A DNA stretch of 6,645 nucleotides, from NCBI GenBank assembly GCA_021300055.1, contig JAJTHU010000244.1:1-6645 (forward strand), in the 5' to 3' direction. The position numbers were made by a program, and so were the translations under genes. Positions 1 to 6,358 of the stretch are shown piece after piece. This stretch comes from Nitrosomonadaceae bacterium. Lineage in GTDB: Bacteria > Pseudomonadota > Gammaproteobacteria > Burkholderiales > Usitatibacteraceae. The notes below the pieces were generated by a model. The model was not told where the DNA came from, made no database searches, and saw only the letters and a list, made by a program, of their open reading frames with translations. Every line of letters begins with the position of its first letter. The stretch's first letter is position 1.

Positions 1-1
1 C

Positions 2-940
2 AACGAGGCTGCGTTGAAGCTCGCGCGCAAGTATGCATCCGACCACAACCCGCCGGAGCATAAGGGCGGCGACTCACCGAAACACGAAATAATCGCGTTT
101 GAAAATAGCTTTCATGGACGTACCCTGTTTACCGTCAGCGTCGGGGGGCAGCCCAAGTACACGCAAGGATTTGGTCCGCTGCCACAAGGTATTCGTCACC
201 TGCCGTTTAACGACATCGCTGCCGCCGAAGCGGCTATCTCCGACAAGACCTGCGCGGTCATCGTTGAACCGATTCAGGGTGAAGGTGGGGTGACGCCGGC
301 GACACACGCTTTCTTGCAGGCGCTACGTGCTTTGTGCGACAAGCACAAAGCGCTGCTGATTTTCGACGAAGTGCAGTGCGGCGCTGGACGCACAGGCGCT
401 CTGTTTGCATACATGAAGTACGGCGTGACGCCAGATATCTTGTCTTCAGCAAAAGGACTTGGCGGTGGATTTCCTGTCGGCGCCATGTTGACTACGGAGG
501 CGATTGCCAAGAGCTTCGGTGTTGGCGCACACGGCAGCACCTACGGTGGTAACCCGCTCGCATGCGCTGTCGCAGAAGCGGTACTCGATATCGTTAGCGA
601 CCCACAAACACTTGACGGTGTTGGTGAGCGCCACCGGCTTATGCGCGAAGGCCTTGAAGCACTTAATCGAAAGTACCGTGTGTTCCGCGAAATCCGTGGG
701 GACGGCCTGCTACTTGGTTGTGAACTCGAAGCTGAATTCGAAGGGCGCGGTAAGGAAATCGTCAAGGCCGCAGAAGAAGCTGGGCTGCTGTTGCTGATCG
801 CTGGACCAAACGTCATGCGTCTCGCGCCATCATTGTTGATCACGCCTGATGACATTCGCGAAGGCATGCAGCGCTTCGATGCGGCCTTGTTGACGTTTAC
901 CAATACCGTTCGAGCAGCGACGGCTGCCAAAGCTGCCTGA
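2..940 (+). CDS. astC: Succinylornithine transaminase AstC/AruC (5' partial)
   Basis: This is a PLP-dependent class-III aminotransferase. It moves the delta-amino group of N2-succinylornithine to 2-oxoglutarate, giving N-succinylglutamate semialdehyde; family members often also act on acetylornithine (ArgD activity). The frame is open from the first bases and reads Asn-Glu-Ala-Ala before Leu at 14-16, matching the middle of the family's conserved SGAEANEAA stretch. About 90 N-terminal residues are therefore missing, judged against an E. coli AstC of about 406 residues recalled from memory. Numbering from that Leu, the visible motifs are SFHGRT (32-37, cofactor ring region), EPIQGEGG (85-92), the cofactor-binding Asp118 in FDEVQCG, the Schiff-base Lys147 in SSAKGLGGGFP (codon 452-454), HGSTYGGNP (173-181) and Arg269 near the C-terminus. 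It lies 23 bases before aruF. Assignment to astC rather than argD rests mainly on the operon. No defect is seen. Confidence 0.95.
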   Translation, partial: NEAALKLARKYASDHNPPEHKGGDSPKHEIIAFENSFHGRTLFTVSVGGQPKYTQGFGPLPQGIRHLPFNDIAAAEAAISDKTCAVIVEPIQGEGGVTPATHAFLQALRALCDKHKALLIFDEVQCGAGRTGALFAYMKYGVTPDILSSAKGLGGGFPVGAMLTTEAIAKSFGVGAHGSTYGGNPLACAVAEAVLDIVSDPQTLDGVGERHRLMREGLEALNRKYRVFREIRGDGLLLGCELEAEFEGRGKEIVKAAEEAGLLLLIAGPNVMRLAPSLLITPDDIREGMQRFDAALLTFTNTVRAATAAKAA

Positions 941-949
941 TTCCGGCCT

Positions 950-953
950 AGGA
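950..953 (+). promoter_or_regulatory. Ribosome binding site for aruF
   Basis: AGGA lies 10 bases before the GTG at 964. It is the only Shine-Dalgarno-like sequence in the short astC-aruF gap. No purine-rich site precedes the in-frame ATG at 985, so this site favours the GTG start, although the spacing is slightly long. Confidence 0.5.
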
Positions 954-963
954 TGTTTATCTC

Positions 964-2055
964 GTGATCGCCACACCCAACAGCATGTTTGTTCTGCGCC
1001 CCGCCGAAATGGCGGATTTGCCGCAGATCGAAACCATTGCGGCGCGCAGTGCGATCGGCATTACTTCGTTGCCGCCGGATCAGCAGCGGCTTATCGAAAA
1101 AATCAGTAGCTCGCGCTATGCGTTTTCCAGCGAAGTCGATATCCCCGGTGAGGAGACCTACTTCTTCGTGCTTGAAAACACCAGCACTGGCGAGATCATC
1201 GGCACTAGCGGTATCGCGGCGTCGGCTGGGTTTCACGACCGGTTTTATTCCTACCGGAACGAGATCATCGTACACGCCTCGCAAGAGCTGCGCGTGAGCA
1301 ACAAGATTCACGCGCTGCATCTGTGCCACGACCTCACCGGCTTCTCGCTGTTGACGTCGTTTTACATTGACCCGCAGTTCGCAGAAAGCGCGATGCCGCA
1401 GTTGCTCTCTCGCGCGCGTCTGCTGTACATCGCTGAGCATCGGCGTCGCTTTGCAGACAAGCTCGCGGCCGAGAATCCGGGCGTGTGTGATGCAGAGGGG
1501 CGGTCGCCGTTCTGGGATGCAGTAGGTCGTCGGTTTTTCAATATGGAGTACCCGCAGGCCGAGCAACTGTCGGGTGGACGCAGCAAAACGTTCATCGCAG
1601 AGCTCATGCCGCAATACCCCATCTATGTTCCGCTACTGCCACCTGCAGCGCAGCTGGCGATCGGTCAGTTGCACCCAGATGGCGAGTTGCCGTTTTCGAT
1701 CTTGATCGACGAGGGTTTCGAGCCGGACATTTACATCGATATTTTCGACGGCGGCCCGACGGTCGAAGCGCGTGTCGATACGCTCCGAAGCATTCGTCAG
1801 CAACGACGATTGCCTGCGCGGGTGTACACGTCCTCGCAGACGGAAGGAGCGATGAAGCCCAATGACGGCAACGCGACAATGCTGCAAGCGTTGGTGTCGA
1901 ATACGCGCGCCGATCGTTTTCGTGCGACCTTGGCGACTGTGCGCATTGCCGGAGACGAAGCGCATATTGAGGCGGATGTCGCTGCGGCGATCGATGTTGC
2001 CGATGGCGAGGCGTTGCGTGTGGTGGCACTTGAGATCGCACCGGGAGCAGACTGA
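964..2055 (+). CDS. aruF: Arginine/ornithine N-succinyltransferase, alpha subunit (AruF)
   Basis: This is one of two paralogous subunits that transfer a succinyl group from succinyl-CoA to the alpha-amino group of arginine (and ornithine), the first step of the AST pathway in the cytoplasm. The protein has 363 residues from GTG 964. Family landmarks are an N-terminal GNAT-like beta strand (FVLRPAEMADLP, 9-20), TSLP (34-37), HDLTGFSLLTSFYIDP (122-137), SPFWDAVGRRFF (181-192), FIAELMPQYPIYVPLLP (210-226), GQLHP with the presumed catalytic His237, and YIDIFDGGPT (257-266). The HDLTG...SLLTSFY and YPIYVPLLP signatures are those I recall for P. aeruginosa AruF, which separates it from AruG. The start is uncertain: ATG 985 gives 356 residues and aligns with known AruF N-termini, but only GTG 964 has a ribosome site. 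The stop overlaps the aruG start. Residues 285-310 are a variable linker. Certain of family, fairly sure of subunit. Confidence 0.94.
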   Translation: MIATPNSMFVLRPAEMADLPQIETIAARSAIGITSLPPDQQRLIEKISSSRYAFSSEVDIPGEETYFFVLENTSTGEIIGTSGIAASAGFHDRFYSYRNEIIVHASQELRVSNKIHALHLCHDLTGFSLLTSFYIDPQFAESAMPQLLSRARLLYIAEHRRRFADKLAAENPGVCDAEGRSPFWDAVGRRFFNMEYPQAEQLSGGRSKTFIAELMPQYPIYVPLLPPAAQLAIGQLHPDGELPFSILIDEGFEPDIYIDIFDGGPTVEARVDTLRSIRQQRRLPARVYTSSQTEGAMKPNDGNATMLQALVSNTRADRFRATLATVRIAGDEAHIEADVAAAIDVADGEALRVVALEIAPGAD

Positions 2056-3143
2056 TGGTCGTCGTCCGATCCGTAACCATGGCAGATCTCCCTGGCCTGC
2101 TTGCACTGGTAAAAGGCGCAGGCATTGGTCTCACCACGCTGCCGGATAACCCAGCGTTGCTGGAGTCGCGCATCGCTGCTTCGATTGCAAGCCAAGCAGG
2201 CACAGCAGAGCGTGCCGACGAGCAGTGGCTATTCGTGATGGAAGACATTGAGAATGCGCGCATTGTCGGCGTATGCGGCGTCGCCGGGTTTGTCGGCCTG
2301 CGCGATCCTTGGTACTCGTATCGCGTTGGCACCGTCGTCCATGCCTCGCGCGAGCTAGGCATATTTACGAGAACGCCAACCCTGTTCCTGTCAAATGATC
2401 ACACGGGTGCAACCGAGCTGTGTTCGCTCTTGCTCGACGCTACCTATCGCGTAGGCCGCAACGGCGCGTTGCTGTCTAAATCGAGATTCTTGTTCTTGGC
2501 CGAGTTTCGCCAGCGCTTCGCGCGAAAGGTCATTGCCGAATTGCGCGGTGTATCCGATGCCAGCGGCCATTCGCCATTTTGGGAAAGCCTCGGCCGGCAC
2601 TTTTTCTCGATGGATTTCGCCGAAGCTGATTACCTCACGGGAATCGGCAAGAAATCGTTCGTGGCGGAACTGATGCCGAAGCACCCGCTTTACAGTTCCT
2701 TCCTGTCGCCGGAGGCGCAAGCCGTGATTGGCGAAACGCATGAACTGACGCGCCCCGCGCGTCGCTTGCTTGAGCAAGAAGGTTTTCGCTTTGAAGGCCA
2801 CGTGGATATCTTTGACGCGGGACCTGCGTTGGAGTGCGAGCTCGACGACATAGATGCCGTTAAGAAGTCATCGCGGGCAGTTGTTGCGGGCATAGTCGAC
2901 GATGACGCCGATGCCAGTAGCGCACCGAGCTTGGTCGCTAACACTTCGATTCAAGACTTCCGCGTCGGGCTTGGGCGTTTGCGTTTGGATGGCGAGGCGG
3001 TGCACATCTCCACTTCGCTCGCGGCTGCCTTGCGTGTGAATGTGGGCGATGCCGTGCGTATCGTCGCGCTCAGCCCAGCGGACCGATCGGGGGCTGATGC
3101 GCGAGCCCGTGAGGCGTCAACAGCGACGGCGCGTGCATCATGA
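2055..3143 (+). CDS. aruG: Arginine N-succinyltransferase, beta subunit (AruG/AstA)
   Basis: This is the second succinyltransferase subunit, 362 residues, paralogous to AruF and expected to form the active enzyme with it. It lines up almost residue for residue with E. coli AstA as I recall that sequence: TTLP (27-30), DPWYSYRVGT (84-93), FLSNDHTG (111-118), ELCSLLLD with Leu125 at the succinyl-CoA position, SKSRF (141-145), SPFWESLGRHFFSMDF (173-188), FVAELMPKHPLY (202-213), His229 at the catalytic position, and VDIFDAGPALEC (250-261). The residue after His229 is Glu, where AruF here and E. coli AstA have Pro. The C-terminus carries a low-complexity Ala/Arg/Ser/Thr tail from about residue 340 that E. 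coli AstA lacks. The ATG overlaps the aruF stop by one base (TGATG) and has a good ribosome site, GGGAG at 2043-2047, 7 bases upstream. The stop overlaps the astD start. Often annotated astA. Confidence 0.95.
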   Translation: MVVVRSVTMADLPGLLALVKGAGIGLTTLPDNPALLESRIAASIASQAGTAERADEQWLFVMEDIENARIVGVCGVAGFVGLRDPWYSYRVGTVVHASRELGIFTRTPTLFLSNDHTGATELCSLLLDATYRVGRNGALLSKSRFLFLAEFRQRFARKVIAELRGVSDASGHSPFWESLGRHFFSMDFAEADYLTGIGKKSFVAELMPKHPLYSSFLSPEAQAVIGETHELTRPARRLLEQEGFRFEGHVDIFDAGPALECELDDIDAVKKSSRAVVAGIVDDDADASSAPSLVANTSIQDFRVGLGRLRLDGEAVHISTSLAAALRVNVGDAVRIVALSPADRSGADARAREASTATARAS

Positions 3144-4603
3144 GTCGATTGCTGGTTGGTGCGGATTGGCGTGAGGGCACTGGGCCCGTGTTTTCATCAT
3201 GCAACCCGGTAACGCAGATTACGGTTTGGAGCGGGCATGCGGCAAGCCCCGCTGACGTTAACGATGCAGTGGTTGCAGCGCGGACAGCCTTCGGCGCTTG
3301 GTCATCAACACCACTAGAGGCGCGACTCAGCGTCGTTCGCGCGTTCGCTGCATTGCTCGAAGAGCGCCGCGCGGTGATCGCGAACGTCATCGGTATGGAA
3401 ACTGGCAAGCCGCTGTGGGAAGCGCTGACCGAAGTGACCACGATGATCGGCAAGATCGAAATCTCGATCAAGGCGTATCAGGAACGTACTGGCGAAAAGG
3501 TCACGCCGCAGGCGGAAGCGACGGCGGTGTTGCGGCATCGGCCGCACGGCGTGGTAGTGGTGTTTGGGCCATACAACTTTCCCGGGCACTTGCCGAATGG
3601 CCATATCGTCCCAGCGTTGATCGCCGGTAACACGGTGGTCTTCAAGCCATCGGAGCTTTCGCCGCAAGTGGCTGAGCAGACGGTGCGACTTTGGCGCGAA
3701 GCGGGCTTGCCCGATGGCGTCATCAACCTCGTCCAAGGCGCGCGCGAGACCGGCGTGGCACTTGCGGGGCACGCTGATATCGATGGATTGTTCTTCACCG
3801 GTAGCTCAGGCACGGGCCACGCGATTCACCAATCGTTTGCCGGGCAGCCGCAAAAGATCCTCGCGCTGGAAATGGGCGGGGTCAATCCGCTCATTGTCGG
3901 TGACGTTACAGACCAAAATGCCGCGGTGTTCCATATCGTCCAGTCTGCGTACATCTCGGCGGGACAACGTTGTACCTGCGCGCGTCGCTTGTATGTAAAG
4001 CGTGGCGCGGCAGGCGACGCGCTGATCGCACGACTCACCGATGTCGCAAGCCGCCTCGTAGTCGGTGCCTTCGATGCCGAGCCACCGCCATTCATGGGTG
4101 CCGTGATTTCGCTAGCGGCTGCACAAGGGTTGCTCGACGCGCAAGACCGCTTGCTTGCACACGGCGCGCGCGAGGTGCTACGTATGCGTCGTTTGCAAGA
4201 CAACACCGCCTTGCTTTCTCCGGGGCTAATCGATGTCACTGATGTAGCGAGCCTCCCGGATGAAGAGTATTTCGGGCCGATGTTGTTGTTGATTCGTTAC
4301 GACGATATCGACGCCGCCATCACTCACGCAAATCGTACACGCTATGGTCTTGCGGCTGGCATGCTTGCCGACTCACGTACCGAGTATGAGCACTTCGCCG
4401 CGCGTATTCGCGCCGGCATTGTGAACTGGAATCGGCCGCTCACGGGTGCATCAAGTGCTTCACCTTTCGGTGGTATCGGCGCATCTGGTAATCATCGCCC
4501 AAGCGCTTTCTATGCCGCGGACTACTGCGCCTATCCGCAAGCCAGCCTCGAAGCCGATGCGGCAGTCCTACCCGTCAAGTTGCCACCTGGAATGTCACTG
4601 TGA
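3140..4603 (+). CDS. astD: N-succinylglutamate 5-semialdehyde dehydrogenase (AstD)
   Basis: This NAD(P)-dependent aldehyde dehydrogenase oxidises N-succinylglutamate semialdehyde to N-succinylglutamate, the fourth AST step. At 487 residues it is close to the usual family length (about 490). Aldehyde dehydrogenase landmarks are in order: FGPYNFPGH with Asn146 (oxyanion hole), VFKPSE with Lys169 (cofactor ribose), FFTGSSGTG (218-226, cofactor loop), LALEMGG with the general base Glu244, SAGQRCTCARR with the catalytic Cys278, EEYFGPML (375-382), and SPFGGIGASGNHRPSA (441-456) near the C-terminus. FGPYNFPGHLPNGHI and SGNHRPSA are characteristic of AstD within the superfamily, and the neighbours agree. 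The ATG overlaps the aruG stop as ATGA and no clear Shine-Dalgarno sequence precedes it, so translation probably depends on ribosomes terminating at aruG. The 3' end overlaps astB by four bases. All key residues are present. Confidence 0.97.
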   Translation: MSRLLVGADWREGTGPVFSSCNPVTQITVWSGHAASPADVNDAVVAARTAFGAWSSTPLEARLSVVRAFAALLEERRAVIANVIGMETGKPLWEALTEVTTMIGKIEISIKAYQERTGEKVTPQAEATAVLRHRPHGVVVVFGPYNFPGHLPNGHIVPALIAGNTVVFKPSELSPQVAEQTVRLWREAGLPDGVINLVQGARETGVALAGHADIDGLFFTGSSGTGHAIHQSFAGQPQKILALEMGGVNPLIVGDVTDQNAAVFHIVQSAYISAGQRCTCARRLYVKRGAAGDALIARLTDVASRLVVGAFDAEPPPFMGAVISLAAAQGLLDAQDRLLAHGAREVLRMRRLQDNTALLSPGLIDVTDVASLPDEEYFGPMLLLIRYDDIDAAITHANRTRYGLAAGMLADSRTEYEHFAARIRAGIVNWNRPLTGASSASPFGGIGASGNHRPSAFYAADYCAYPQASLEADAAVLPVKLPPGMSL

Positions 4604-5943
4604 ATGCGCACGTTGCACACGAATGGAATTTCGACGGACTCGTCGGCCCCACGCATAACTACAGCGGGCTGAGTTTCGGTAATCTGGCCTCTGCAAAAAA
4701 TCAAGGCGCGATTGCTAACCCGCGGCAGGCTGCGTTGCAGGGCCTCGCCAAAATGAAAGCGCTTACGGATCGCGGCTGGAAGCAGGGTGTGTTGGCGCCG
4801 CACGCGCGTCCCAACCTTGCAGTACTACGCAGCCTCGGCTTTGCGGGTGACGATGCGACGGTGATGTCGCGCGCCGCCAAAGAGGCGCGTCACCTGTTTA
4901 ACGGGGCAATGTCCGCCTCTGCCATGTGGGCAGCTAACGCCGCCACGGTGAGCCCGAGCGCCAATACCGCTGATGGGCGTGTGCACTTCACCGCCGCCAA
5001 CTTGAACAACAAATTCCATCGCTCGATGGAACACCCGACCACGTCCCGAATTCTGCGCGCCATGTTTGCTGATGAAGCGCACTTCGCGCATCATGCGGCG
5101 CTGCCGGGCACACCGCAACTCGGAGACGAGGGCGCTGCAAACCACACTCGTTTCGCGCGGCGCGTGGGTGAACGAGGCGTTGAGTTCTTTGTGTATGGGG
5201 CACACGGGTTTGATGTCAGCCGGCCTGCGCCGCGTCAGTTTCCAGCGCGCCAAACGCGCGAGGCATCCGAGGCCGTGGCGCGTTTGCACGGACTCGATCC
5301 TGCCTTTACCGTGTATGCGCAGCAGCATCCGGATGTCATCGACGCCGGCGTGTTCCACAACGACGTGATTGCGGTGGGACATCGCGAGCTGCTGTTTTGT
5401 CACGAGCAGGCGTTTCTCGATCAGCCACAGGTCATCGAGGCATTGCGCCGTAGCTTTGGCGATGGCCTCGTGGTGATTTCAGTTTCCTCTGAGCAGGTGA
5501 GCGTGGCCGACGCGGTGAAGAGCTATCTCTTCAACAGCCAGCTGCTTTCGAAACCCGATGGCAAGATGGCGATTGTCGTGCCGGAAGAGTGCCGAGCGAA
5601 TGCTGCTGTCTGGCGATATTTGAGCGAACTGACCGCATCGCACCCATTGCTTAACGAGGCATTGGTGTTTGATTTACGCGAAAGCATGATGAACGGCGGT
5701 GGACCCGCTTGTCTGCGTCTACGCGTCGAACTCAATGCGACTGAGGAGCGCGCTATCAACGCCCACGTAGTGATGAACGACGCTTTATACGCGCGCTTGG
5801 TGGGCTGGGTCGAGACGCACTACCGAGACCGCATGGCTGAGGTGGACATGGTCGATTCTCAACTTTGGCGTGAAGTGCAGACGGCGCTCGACGAGCTAAC
5901 GAGTATTCTTCGCCTTGGGCGCGTTTACGATTTTCAGCGCTAG
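4600..5943 (+). CDS. astB: N-succinylarginine dihydrolase (AstB)
   Basis: AstB hydrolyses N2-succinylarginine to N2-succinylornithine, CO2 and two ammonia, the second AST step. The fold is a pentein (amidinotransferase-like) alpha/beta propeller. The protein has 447 residues, the family's usual length, with strong motifs throughout: WNFDGLVGPTHNYSGLSFGN (9-28), SASAMWAANAATVSPSANT (105-123), NLNNKFHRS (134-142), QLGDEGAANH with catalytic Glu177, YPARQTREASEAVARL-like (FPARQTREASEAVARL, 214-229), DVIDAGVFHNDVIAV with catalytic His253, and NGGGPACLRLRV with the nucleophile Cys371. These three correspond to Glu174, His248 and Cys365 of E. coli AstB as I recall them. Translation starts at GTG 4600, which overlaps the astD stop as GTGA; a weak GGAA lies at 4589-4592. 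No nearby in-frame ATG would keep the conserved N-terminus. It is the last gene on this strand in the window. Confidence 0.97.
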   Translation: MNAHVAHEWNFDGLVGPTHNYSGLSFGNLASAKNQGAIANPRQAALQGLAKMKALTDRGWKQGVLAPHARPNLAVLRSLGFAGDDATVMSRAAKEARHLFNGAMSASAMWAANAATVSPSANTADGRVHFTAANLNNKFHRSMEHPTTSRILRAMFADEAHFAHHAALPGTPQLGDEGAANHTRFARRVGERGVEFFVYGAHGFDVSRPAPRQFPARQTREASEAVARLHGLDPAFTVYAQQHPDVIDAGVFHNDVIAVGHRELLFCHEQAFLDQPQVIEALRRSFGDGLVVISVSSEQVSVADAVKSYLFNSQLLSKPDGKMAIVVPEECRANAAVWRYLSELTASHPLLNEALVFDLRESMMNGGGPACLRLRVELNATEERAINAHVVMNDALYARLVGWVETHYRDRMAEVDMVDSQLWREVQTALDELTSILRLGRVYDFQR

Positions 5944-5951
5944 GGCGATCC

Positions 5952-5966
5952 GGCGCGCTGCGCGTC
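5952..5966. terminator. Short GC-rich hairpin between convergent genes
   Basis: GGCGCG (5952-5957) can pair with CGCGTC (5961-5966) across a CTG loop, giving six pairs of which one is G-T. It fills most of the 26-base gap between the astB stop and the stop of the opposing gene, where a shared two-way terminator would be expected. Neither strand has a T-run after the stem, so intrinsic termination is doubtful. It could simply reflect GC-rich sequence. Confidence 0.3.
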
Positions 5967-5969
5967 AGA

Positions 5970-6284
5970 CTAGGTCTTGGCGGCGGCAGCCCAGCCGTCA
6001 AAGTCGCACATGCTGACGTCAAACGTAGCACCGGTGGGTGCAGCCTTGACGCGGCGGCTGACCTCTACCGCATGAAACGCTTTGGAAAGTTCAAAGCAAA
6101 GGGTAGCGAGGCTTTCAGGTTTTGCACCGATACGAGCGTTGCTGTCGGCGAACACGACGGCCTTTGACGCAAGCTCAACAAACAAGCGTTCGGCGGTGAC
6201 GACCACCATGTCGGCCGCGGGCGGCTCGGGTGCTACGCTGGCAGGTGCCGCGGGCGCGGCTTTGGCGGGTGCTGCGTGTGACAT
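5970..6284 (-). CDS. Conserved-looking hypothetical protein, 104 aa, Ala/Pro-rich N-terminus
   Basis: I do not recognise this family. The start is ATG at 6284-6282, chosen because AAGGA lies five bases upstream. The frame stays open further upstream to about 6377, but that longer version would run into the end of the next gene. Residues 4-24 are an Ala/Pro-rich, probably disordered segment. Residues about 26-48 (from MVVVTAERLFVEL) and 56-78 (from PESLATLCFELSKAF) look like two amphipathic helices. The C-terminus contains FDVSMCDFDGW followed by an Ala run. There is no signal peptide, membrane helix or cysteine metal motif (Cys63 and Cys93 are isolated). It is probably a small soluble helical protein. 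It converges on astB with a 26-base gap and follows the DUF2007 gene on the same strand after 74 bases, so the two could be cotranscribed. That it is a real gene is supported by the ribosome site and the tight packing; its function is unknown. Confidence 0.7.
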   Translation of the reverse strand: MSHAAPAKAAPAAPASVAPEPPAADMVVVTAERLFVELASKAVVFADSNARIGAKPESLATLCFELSKAFHAVEVSRRVKAAPTGATFDVSMCDFDGWAAAAKT

Positions 6285-6289
6285 GGCAG

Positions 6290-6294
6290 TCCTT
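6290..6294 (-). promoter_or_regulatory. Ribosome binding site of the 104-aa gene
   Basis: On the - strand the sequence reads AAGGACTGCCATG: a strong Shine-Dalgarno AAGGA, five bases from the ATG at 6284. This decides the start in favour of the 104-residue protein over longer in-frame starts such as the one at 6377. Confidence 0.75.
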
Positions 6295-6327
6295 AAGGGA
6301 GATTGGACGTACATGCTACTCCGATTC

Positions 6328-6355
6328 AGCAAACGCGCCTTTGGTGTCGTTTGCT
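6328..6355. repeat. Perfect 8-bp inverted repeat between the two minus-strand genes
   Basis: AGCAAACG (6328-6335) is repeated as its exact reverse complement CGTTTGCT (6348-6355) across a 12-base spacer. The spacer itself can add a small inner stem around TTT. The repeat lies 3 bases past the stop of the DUF2007 gene and 43 bases before the ATG of the 104-aa gene. It could be a transcription terminator or attenuator, although no T-run follows on the - strand, or an operator for the downstream gene. No convincing sigma-70 promoter was seen next to it. Confidence 0.5.
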
Positions 6356-6358
6356 CGC

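Noticed and set aside
953..967. Four-codon mini-ORF (Met-Phe-Ile-Ser-stop) whose TGA overlaps the aruF GTG as GTGA
   Set aside because: It could be a coupling leader peptide, but its ATG has no ribosome site of its own and sits inside the AGGA used by aruF. A four-codon frame here is easily chance.
541..1614. Long open frame on the - strand (357 codons) opposite astC and aruF
   Set aside because: It crosses two well-supported genes and its translation is Arg/Ser/Ala-rich with no recognisable motif. It is what GC-rich coding sequence gives on the opposite strand.
1604..2362. 252-codon open frame on the - strand opposite aruF and aruG
   Set aside because: It spans the junction of two real genes. 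The translation is low-complexity and Arg/Pro/Ser-rich, with no family resemblance.
4825..5403. 192-codon open frame on the - strand inside astB
   Set aside because: It lies wholly opposite the conserved AstB coding sequence and shows no recognisable domain.
6295..6335. Possible sigma-70 promoter on the - strand before the 104-aa gene (TTGCTG and a weak TA-containing -10)
   Set aside because: Both boxes match the consensus poorly, so it cannot be supported by eye.
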